NCBI GenBank assembly: GCA_900766795.1 | Contig: CAAFWX010000170.1 | Span: 1 to 7,659 of the forward strand | DNA: 7,659 nt | Source of the DNA: Oscillospiraceae bacterium | GTDB taxonomy: Bacteria; Bacillota_A; Clostridia; Oscillospirales; Ruminococcaceae | Direction of reading: 5' to 3' | Shown: positions 1 to 5,314 of the stretch, piece after piece | How the letters are laid out: every line of letters starts with the position of its first letter | Numbering within the stretch: position 1 is the stretch's first letter | Program-made: the position numbers and the translations under genes | Notes under the pieces: model-generated | Told to the model about the DNA's origin: nothing | What the model saw: the letters and a program-made list of their open reading frames with translations, nothing else | The model's database searches: none

Positions 1-19
1 CACGACGCTCTTCCGATCT
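1..19 (+). other. Illumina TruSeq adapter remnant (artefact)
   Basis: The first 19 bases, CACGACGCTCTTCCGATCT, are identical to the 3' end of the Illumina TruSeq Read 1 adapter. This is sequencing-library DNA left at the end of an assembled contig, not genome sequence. Genomic sequence starts at about base 20. The next bases contain TTCCGAT again (24-30), a short chance similarity to the adapter end. Any reading frame crossing this segment should be trimmed here. Confidence 0.96.
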
Positions 20-20
20 G

Positions 21-584
21 TTTTTCCGATATCTTACCTCTCTTTCAGAATCCTTCAATGAGATTTATAGTAATCTTGTTTTTTTGGCTGTTCTGATTAT
101 TGCAGTAGCCATTGTCTGTGTGATATATATGATAGTATATCTTTCTCGTTACTCATATTCATATTCAAATAAGAAAGCAAGTGTTTTTGGCACCAATTTT
201 GAAAGATATTCCGCAATTCCATCAATACTAATGTTAATTCTCATGCTGGTCATTTTGGGTTTTAGTTCAACTTGTTTAAAAGAGATAAACGAATATGTCA
301 GCGTACAACCTGCAATTGGTTCAATACTTCAGTTTATCTGTGCGCTCATTCACTTAGTAGTGAATATTATATCCAAAGATTGTCGAAGTGAGTGCAGGTC
401 TTCAAATATCAAACCTCTTGTGACACGCGAAACGTCAACAAACATCGCTCATATATCAAAATTTGAACGAATCAAAAGAGCCTACAATGATAGATTTGTG
501 TCATGGAATTGTAGTTTCTGTAACACAAAAAATGAACCTAATGTTTTCAGATGTATTAACTGCGGAAAGAATAAGTATTCGTAA
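21..584 (+). CDS. Membrane protein with C-terminal RanBP2-type zinc finger, 5' truncated
   Basis: I do not recognise a named family for the whole protein. The frame is open from the adapter junction to TAA at 582-584, so the true start probably lies off the contig. An in-frame TTG at 84 and ATG at 129 have no Shine-Dalgarno sequence and are poor starts. Numbering from the TTG at 84, there are about three hydrophobic segments (residues 2-20, 46-64 and 78-98), then a polar linker, then a zinc finger: W141, C143, C146, N150, C157, C160. This fits the RanBP2 pattern W-x-C-x2-C-x3-N-x6-C-x2-C exactly. In eukaryotes this fold binds ubiquitin or RNA; in bacteria such fingers are usually small protein- or nucleic-acid-binding modules of unknown role. 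GC content is roughly one third, against about 60% in the next gene, which suggests an accessory or transferred gene. A run of seven T at 79-85 could hide an indel: one extra T would join an ATG at 58 to this frame. Function unknown. Confidence 0.7.
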   Translation, partial: FFRYLTSLSESFNEIYSNLVFLAVLIIAVAIVCVIYMIVYLSRYSYSYSNKKASVFGTNFERYSAIPSILMLILMLVILGFSSTCLKEINEYVSVQPAIGSILQFICALIHLVVNIISKDCRSECRSSNIKPLVTRETSTNIAHISKFERIKRAYNDRFVSWNCSFCNTKNEPNVFRCINCGKNKYS

Positions 585-653
585 ATGCTTACTTAGAATA
601 CTAATTTGGCATAACATTCTTGCACAGCATAACATGACGCGCAAATAGTATTC
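573..653. repeat. Three-arm inverted repeat AGTATTC / GAATACT / AGTATTC
   Basis: The heptamer AGTATTC occurs at 574-580 and again at 647-653, and its reverse complement GAATACT lies between them at 596-602. The middle arm can pair with the left one (7 bp, plus inner GTAA 581-584 with TTAC 589-592). It can also pair with the right one as an 8-bp stem, GAATACTA 596-603 with TAGTATTC 646-653. The two pairings are mutually exclusive. The left arm overlaps the stop codon of the zinc-finger gene. No clear U-tract follows, so this is not a standard terminator. It could be a 3'-end structure, a small repeat element or chance in AT-rich DNA. Confidence 0.45.
609..635. repeat. Direct repeat GCATAACAT, 18-bp period
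   Basis: GCATAACAT occurs exactly at 609-617 and 627-635, with 9 bp between the copies, inside the arms of the 596-653 inverted repeat. It lies about 35 bp upstream of the cca -35 box, so a tandem operator is conceivable. It also sits where base composition changes, so a boundary or attachment sequence is another option. Neither role can be shown from the sequence. Confidence 0.4.
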
Positions 654-669
654 CCGCACCAAAAAATCC

Positions 670-698
670 TTGAAACAGCCCCCTCTCTGTGGTACAAT
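670..698 (+). promoter_or_regulatory. sigma-A promoter of cca
   Basis: TTGAAA (670-675) and TACAAT (693-698) are separated by exactly 17 bp, and TGG before the -10 makes it a TG-extended promoter. Transcription would start near 705, giving a leader of only about 17 nt that is little more than the ribosome binding site. It overlaps a perfect inverted repeat (678-715), so a bound repressor there would block it. Confidence 0.85.
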
Positions 699-715
699 AG
701 AAACAGAGAGGGGGC
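678..715. repeat. Perfect 13-bp inverted repeat around the cca -10 box and RBS
   Basis: The 13-base arm GCCCCCTCTCTGT (678-690) and its exact reverse complement (703-715) are separated by a 12-bp loop (691-702) that contains the -10 hexamer TACAAT. The right arm supplies the ribosome binding site GAGGGGG (708-714), 7 nt before the cca ATG. Because transcription would begin near 705, the left arm is not in the main transcript, so the symmetry more likely acts as DNA (operator or cruciform) than as an RNA hairpin. If transcription reads in from upstream, the RNA hairpin would sequester the ribosome binding site. It could also be a dispersed promoter-type repeat of this genome. Confidence 0.75.
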
Positions 716-721
716 GATACT

Positions 722-2068
722 ATGTTCATCAAAATTCCCGAAAATATCCGCCGAGTGCTTGATACCTTGCAAGCAGCGGGCTTTGAAGCATACATTGTCG
801 GCGGGTGCGTGCGTGACGCGCTGATGGGGGTGCAGCCCCACGACTTTGACGTGACAACCTCCGCGACCCCGCAGGAAACCGAGCGCGTGTTCGAGGGCTA
901 TCGCGTAATCGAAACGGGTTTGAAGCATGGCACGGTGACCGTGCTTAGCGGCGGCGAGCCTGTGGAGATAACAACGTTCCGCGTTGACGGAGAGTACCTT
1001 GACGGGCGGCACCCTGAGAGCGTCAGCTTCACGCGGTGCATTGAGGACGACCTTTCGCGGCGGGACTTCACCATAAACGGCATGGCATACAGCCCGAAGC
1101 TTGGCTTTGTGGATTTGTTCGGCGGGCAGGAGGACTTAGCGCGCGGAATAATCCGCTGTATCGGCTCGCCTGAAAAACGCTTCGGCGAGGACGCGCTGCG
1201 AATCTTGAGGGCGCTGCGGTTTTCGTCAGTGCTGGGGTTTGCGATTGAGGAGAACACCGCCCGCGCTGTCCGCGAGGGCAGGGGAGCGCTTGCAAAGGTG
1301 TCGGTTGAGCGCATTTTCGCGGAGCTTAAGAAGCTGCTTTGCGGAAAGGACGCTCAGCGCGTGCTGCTGGAGTTTCCCGAGGTGTTCGCGCAGATAATCC
1401 CCGAGCTTGCCGTGCAGATAGGCTTTGAGCAGGGAAGCCGCTTCCACGACCGCACCCTCTGGGAGCACACTGCGGCAGCCGTGGGAGCAGCGGAGTGCGA
1501 CGTGGGTTTGCGGCTTGCAATGCTGTTCCATGACATCGGAAAACCGCAGCGCAGGACATTCGGCGAGGACGGCGAGGCGCACTACTACGGGCACCCCGAG
1601 GACAGCGCGATAATCGCAGACCGCGTGCTGCGCTCCATGAACTGCGACAATGCCACGCGCGAGCGGGTTTGCAGGATAGTCCGCTTCCACGAGATACCCG
1701 TGGAGAAGTCCGCGAAATACATCCGCAGGGCGCTTGCAAAGCACGGCTTGGACGGCTTCCGTGATATTATGCTCGCGCACATTGCTGACGACAGCGCGAA
1801 AGCGCCTATCGGGCAGGAGCGTATCCCGCAGACGCGGGAGGCAATCCGTCTTGCGGAGGAAATCATGGCGCAGAAGCCCTGCCTGTCGATTAAGGAACTT
1901 GCAATAAACGGCGGCGACCTCGCGGGGATAATCCCACCCTCGCCGAAGCTTGGGCGGCTGCTGCGAAAGCTTACCGAGGAAGTTATCGACGAGAAGCTTC
2001 CAAACGAGCGGGAAGCCCTGCTGAAACGCGCAGCGGAGCTTGCGGCGAAAAACGGCGCGGACAAATGA
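722..2068 (+). CDS. cca: CCA-adding tRNA nucleotidyltransferase (class II, HD-domain type)
   Basis: This enzyme adds or repairs the 3'-terminal CCA of tRNAs in the cytoplasm, using CTP and ATP without a nucleic-acid template. The 448-aa product shows the class II nucleotidyltransferase head: GGCVRD at residues 27-32, metal-binding DFD at 41-43, motif B around DDLSRRDFTINGMAY (109-123), the GEDALRILRALRF element (155-167), and ERIFAELKKLL (196-206) in the motif D region. An HD phosphohydrolase-like domain follows, with H249, HD 270-271 and the GHPEDS motif at 290-295, then a C-terminal tRNA-binding tail. HD-domain members of this family may also have 2',3'-cyclic phosphodiesterase or phosphatase activity; this is known for some relatives and not shown here. 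The ATG at 722 has a strong GAGGGGG site 7 nt upstream and a consensus promoter. A bacterial poly(A) polymerase is the main alternative, but length, HD domain and solitary context favour CCA addition. The gene is monocistronic and ends against a bidirectional terminator. Confidence 0.95.
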   Translation: MFIKIPENIRRVLDTLQAAGFEAYIVGGCVRDALMGVQPHDFDVTTSATPQETERVFEGYRVIETGLKHGTVTVLSGGEPVEITTFRVDGEYLDGRHPESVSFTRCIEDDLSRRDFTINGMAYSPKLGFVDLFGGQEDLARGIIRCIGSPEKRFGEDALRILRALRFSSVLGFAIEENTARAVREGRGALAKVSVERIFAELKKLLCGKDAQRVLLEFPEVFAQIIPELAVQIGFEQGSRFHDRTLWEHTAAAVGAAECDVGLRLAMLFHDIGKPQRRTFGEDGEAHYYGHPEDSAIIADRVLRSMNCDNATRERVCRIVRFHEIPVEKSAKYIRRALAKHGLDGFRDIMLAHIADDSAKAPIGQERIPQTREAIRLAEEIMAQKPCLSIKELAINGGDLAGIIPPSPKLGRLLRKLTEEVIDEKLPNEREALLKRAAELAAKNGADK

Positions 2069-2082
2069 TACTGCAAAAATTT

Positions 2083-2108
2083 GCCCGAGAGGTTATTTCC
2101 TCTCGGGC
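2083..2108. terminator. Bidirectional rho-independent terminator between convergent genes
   Basis: A perfect 10-bp stem (GCCCGAGAGG 2083-2092 with CCTCTCGGGC 2099-2108) encloses a 6-nt TTATTT loop. On the plus strand it is followed by a T-rich TTTGTGTGTTT, ending cca. On the minus strand the sequence after the stem is AAATTTTTGCAG, whose T5 run serves the sensor-cyclase gene. It lies 14 bp after the cca stop and 19 bp after the end of the opposing gene. Confidence 0.93.
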
Positions 2109-2127
2109 TTTGTGTGTTTGGGACGCG

Positions 2128-4077
2128 TTATGTGTTTCCATCAGTTCCGTCCGAGAAATAGTTCTCGGGGAGGTTTCTGGGGCGGCGCTTGTATTTCGCC
2201 TTGTCGGAGTACATCAGCCTGTCGGCAAGCTCAATAAGCGAATCAATGCCTTCGTTTTCCGACAGACTTGCGCAGTACAAACCGAAGCTTATCTTCACCT
2301 CGAATTGATAGCCCGACTCGCGGTTGTTCTTTTCAAGAACCTCGTAGAACCGCTTGCGGTACTGCTCGCCGCGCGTATGTGCGTCAGAGCATATTCCCGC
2401 CACGACAAACTCGTCGCCGCCGAAGCGTGAGCAGATTATTCCTTCGTCGCCGTCAGCCGCACCCGTCAGCGTGTTTGCGGTAATAATCAGCGCGTCGTCG
2501 CCCGCAGAGTGACCGAAGTTGTCGTTGATGTATTTCATGTCGTTGAGGTCGGCGGATACGATAAACACCTCGTTTTGGGGATGTGACTCCATTCGCTCGC
2601 GTATGCTTTCATAGAAGCCGTAGCGGTTGAGTATCCCTGTCAGGTGGTCGTGCGTAAACAGGAAGCTGAGCCGCTGATTGAGCATTGCCATGTGCTCGCG
2701 CACGCGCACGGTTTCGAGGCAGCGGTTGACCGATATCGTAAACAGCGAAACGCGGTGCATATGGTTTTCTGCGGGGCTGTAAGGCGTCACCATATAGCCG
2801 AGATTGTTCTCCTGAAAATGGATAGGCAGAACAAACGCGATGTGGTTATCACCCGCTGCCGCGGTTATGTCCGGGAGAAGCTCATCTGAGCTGAATGAAA
2901 GTCCCTCGCGGTTTTCTTCGGATTCGGTGGTGTTGACGAACACGCGCATTTTCTGCGGATATCCCGCGCTTTTGTAGCTGTCCTCGTCTATGGTGTTTTC
3001 CATGTAGAACGAGTGAAGCCTTTCGGTTATGCACATCACGCTGTTCCCAAAGCCGTACTTGCGAATCTGGCTGCGAACGTTCTCAAGCGAGGAGTCGGCG
3101 GCAATGCGGTTTTCCATTCTGTCCACATGCTCCCTGAACGTGTTGATGTAGGTGAAGCCTCTGACATAATCTATTAGTATATTGTTTCCTGCGCCGTAGT
3201 TGATTTTCCTGCACCCGCAGCTTTCTGAGAAAACAGGCTTGTAAAGCAGCTTCTTTTCATAGCTGCCGATGCGCTCGCCGCCCATGATTCTTTCGGCAAG
3301 CTCGAGAATTGCGTCCGCGGTTTCGCCGTTGTCACGCGCAGCGGTGCAAAGCCGCGGTCGGTGGTATTTCTCCATCTCGATTCCGTCAAAGCCGGTGACA
3401 ATTACATCATCGGGCACGTTCAGCCCGTGCTCGTTAAGCTTCTGGCAGACTGCGATTGCCATAGAGTCGTTGCAGCAAATGAACGCGTCGGGAAGAGCCT
3501 CGCCGCTTGCGAAGAACTTGTCCATCGCGGCAAATGTGGGCTGCTCCCAGAACTCGCCGTACATGATGTCCTTGTCCTCAAGCGTAATCCCGTGGCGCGC
3601 CATCACTCGGCGGCAGCTGTCGATTCGCGTCTGGGAAAAATCGTTTCCGCGGATTCCCGCCATCAGCTTTATTCTCTTGCAGGAATGAACCGTCAGCACA
3701 TGCTCCACGATTTCGCCGAACGCCTCGCCGTAGTCGAAACCGATGTGCAGGGAGTTATCAAGAAGCTCGTCCACCGATACAACAGGCACGCCGCATTCGC
3801 CGCACTTTACGCAAATCTGCTTGAAAGTATCTTTGTCGTACATCTGTGCAGAGAACACCACAACCATCTCGAACATTTTTATGTTCATGACCTCGAAGAT
3901 GGTTTTGGCGCCAAGGTCGTTCCGGTCCTTGAAGAAAAGCTCCTCGAAGCTTTGGAAAACCACCAGCTGGTAGTTTTTGTTCTTCATGCGCTCTGCCAGA
4001 CAGTCTATGATTGGTGCCATCGGTTCTTTGTGAACCGTGGTACAGCACAGGGCAATGCGCTTGATTCCGTCCTGCAT
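2128..4077 (-). CDS. Soluble LacI/periplasmic-binding-like sensor fused to GGDEF diguanylate cyclase
   Basis: The 649-aa protein is predicted to make cyclic di-GMP from two GTP in response to a bound ligand. Residues about 5-285 resemble the effector-binding half of LacI/GalR regulators (Peripla_BP_3 type; e.g. DAFICCNDSMAIAV at 197-210, VIVTGFDGIE at 225-234) and end in a SCGC motif (286-289). There is no N-terminal helix-turn-helix, signal peptide or membrane segment, so it is a cytosolic sensor and not a repressor. Residues about 300-455 form a middle domain, possibly GAF-like; a helical linker follows (455-475). The GGDEF domain (475-630) has DHLTGILNR (477-485), metal ligand D510, NDNFGH (518-523) and an intact RFGGDEF (551-557), so activity is plausible. 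The RxxD inhibitory site expected at 544-547 reads DEGI and is absent. The ATG at 4077 has AGGAGA 6 nt upstream. Only 72 bp separate it from mbl and no promoter is visible there, so it is probably cotranscribed with mbl. The ligand is unknown; a sugar is a guess from the family. Confidence 0.92.
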   Translation of the reverse strand: MQDGIKRIALCCTTVHKEPMAPIIDCLAERMKNKNYQLVVFQSFEELFFKDRNDLGAKTIFEVMNIKMFEMVVVFSAQMYDKDTFKQICVKCGECGVPVVSVDELLDNSLHIGFDYGEAFGEIVEHVLTVHSCKRIKLMAGIRGNDFSQTRIDSCRRVMARHGITLEDKDIMYGEFWEQPTFAAMDKFFASGEALPDAFICCNDSMAIAVCQKLNEHGLNVPDDVIVTGFDGIEMEKYHRPRLCTAARDNGETADAILELAERIMGGERIGSYEKKLLYKPVFSESCGCRKINYGAGNNILIDYVRGFTYINTFREHVDRMENRIAADSSLENVRSQIRKYGFGNSVMCITERLHSFYMENTIDEDSYKSAGYPQKMRVFVNTTESEENREGLSFSSDELLPDITAAAGDNHIAFVLPIHFQENNLGYMVTPYSPAENHMHRVSLFTISVNRCLETVRVREHMAMLNQRLSFLFTHDHLTGILNRYGFYESIRERMESHPQNEVFIVSADLNDMKYINDNFGHSAGDDALIITANTLTGAADGDEGIICSRFGGDEFVVAGICSDAHTRGEQYRKRFYEVLEKNNRESGYQFEVKISFGLYCASLSENEGIDSLIELADRLMYSDKAKYKRRPRNLPENYFSDGTDGNT

Positions 4078-4149
4078 TTCATTTCTCCTATCACGAATAG
4101 CGTTTCATGGCTGTGGTTCTTGGAAAATCACAGCGGAGGGATAGAGGTA

Positions 4150-5166
4150 TTACTTGAAGCCGTAAAGCGAAACCTGCTCGAAGCCGTCAAGCAGCTCGTT
4201 GGACATCTTGAATGCGGTGTCAACGCCGCGCGCAACGCACTCGATGGGGTTGTTTGCGATATAGCAGGGTGCGCCGACATTCTCTGCGATAAGGTCGGCA
4301 AGTCCGCCCAGCATTGCGCCGCCGCCCGTCAGCATGATTCCGTTGGTGAGGATATCTCCCACAAGCTCGGGAGGAGTGGACTCCAGCGTAAGCTTCACCT
4401 GCTCAACGATTTCCATTGCGTTGTCATAAAGCGCTTCATAGGTGTCCATGTCGTTTATCTCCACGCTTTCGGGCAGACCTCTGAGCAGGTGTCTGCCGCG
4501 CACGGTCATGGTGACGTTGCCTGTGGGATTATACACGTTTGCGATTTCGATTTTTATTTTCTCGGCGGTTTTCTCGCCGATGAGGATTTTGTATTTCTGG
4601 GTGACATGGCGAATGATTGCCGCGTCGAATTTGTTTCCTGCCATCTTGACGGAGCGGCTTTGAACGATTCCGTTGAAGGACACAATTGCGACATCTGCGG
4701 TGCCGCCGCCGATATCCACAACCATGGTGCCGTTAGGCTTTGAGATGTCAACGCCCGCGCCGATAAGCGCCGCAATCGGCTCCTCTATCAAAAACACCTT
4801 TCTTGCGCCTGCGGACAGGGCGGCTTCCACCACTGCGCGGCGCTCCACGTCCGTCACGGAGGAAGGCACGCACAGCACCACTCTCGGCTTAACGATAGAG
4901 GTGCCGTTCACCATGTGGATAAACTCTTTTATCATTGCCTCGGTCATGTCGTTGTCGGAGATAACTCCGTCCTTCAGAGGGCGCACCGCCACGATGTATT
5001 CGGGCGTTCTGCCTATCATGCGGTATGCCTCTTTGCCGACAGCGACCACTGCCTTTTTCTTTTTGTCATATGCGACAACGCTCGGCTCGTTAAGCACGAT
5101 TCCCTTGCCTGCCACGGTTATGATAATATTGGCTGTGCCAAGATCTATTCCTATATCTGTTGCCAT
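4150..5166 (-). CDS. mbl: MreB/Mbl-type rod-shape actin homologue
   Basis: This is an ATP-binding bacterial actin that polymerises on the inner face of the membrane and guides lateral peptidoglycan synthesis. The 338-aa length is normal. Visible are the phosphate-1 loop IGIDLGTAN (5-13), VGRTP-like IGRTP (51-55) and VRPLKDGVI (61-69), IEEPIAALIGAG (127-138) around the catalytic glutamate, phosphate-2 DIGGGTAD (151-158), and the adenosine motif LTGGGAML (279-286). The start ATDIGIDLGTAN with GKGIVLNEPSVVA and KMAGNKFD resembles B. subtilis Mbl more than MreB. The C-terminal part departs from the usual CVAIGTG (here CVARGVD), so it may be a divergent paralogue. The gene stands alone: mreC and mreD, which commonly follow mreB, are absent. 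The start has AGGAG (5175-5179) 8 nt upstream and a consensus promoter; the next gene downstream on the strand is the sensor-cyclase. Confidence 0.94.
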   Translation of the reverse strand: MATDIGIDLGTANIIITVAGKGIVLNEPSVVAYDKKKKAVVAVGKEAYRMIGRTPEYIVAVRPLKDGVISDNDMTEAMIKEFIHMVNGTSIVKPRVVLCVPSSVTDVERRAVVEAALSAGARKVFLIEEPIAALIGAGVDISKPNGTMVVDIGGGTADVAIVSFNGIVQSRSVKMAGNKFDAAIIRHVTQKYKILIGEKTAEKIKIEIANVYNPTGNVTMTVRGRHLLRGLPESVEINDMDTYEALYDNAMEIVEQVKLTLESTPPELVGDILTNGIMLTGGGAMLGGLADLIAENVGAPCYIANNPIECVARGVDTAFKMSNELLDGFEQVSLYGFK

Positions 5167-5220
5167 GCTTGTTTCTCCTGTTCTTTCCGTTCATCGGCGA
5201 ACGATTCTAATATATACCTT

Positions 5221-5249
5221 ATTATAACACTTTTTGACGAATAATGCAA
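5221..5249 (-). promoter_or_regulatory. sigma-A promoter of mbl
   Basis: On the minus strand TTGCAT (5244-5249) and a perfect TATAAT (5221-5226) are 17 bp apart, with TGT before the -10 (TG-extended). Transcription should start near 5214, leaving a leader of about 48 nt. That leader contains a small hairpin, CGTTC/GAACG with a 6-nt loop (5188-5203). The promoter lies between the lipoprotein stop codon and mbl, so mbl can be expressed independently even if the lipoprotein transcript reads through. Confidence 0.85.
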
Positions 5250-5314
5250 GTGATAATACATGTTTTGCGGCTTCGTCCGATGTTTTTCCGCAGGGAGAAA
5301 CGCAGTTATGCGGC

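Noticed and set aside
58..96. ATG at 58 as the start of the zinc-finger gene
   Set aside because: In the given sequence this frame stops after 12 codons. It would join the gene only if the T run at 79-85 had one more base; the frame used here is open as it stands.
1226..1780. Minus-strand frame of 184 codons inside cca
   Set aside because: It is a shadow of the cca reading frame without start signals or domain content.
4110..4134. Hairpin (GCTGTG/CACAGC) between mbl and the cyclase gene as a terminator
   Set aside because: The minus-strand RNA has only 6 strong pairs, an A-C mismatch above them and no U-tract after the stem, so termination is unlikely.
3361..4743. Plus-strand open frame of 460 codons spanning parts of the cyclase and mbl genes
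   Set aside because: It is antisense to two clearly recognisable genes, has no ribosome binding site or recognisable domain, and its openness follows from the GC-rich third positions of the real genes.
5250..5314. GCGG/CCGC pairings after the lipoprotein stop as a terminator
   Set aside because: Stems are only about 5 bp with long loops and no T-run follows on the minus strand.
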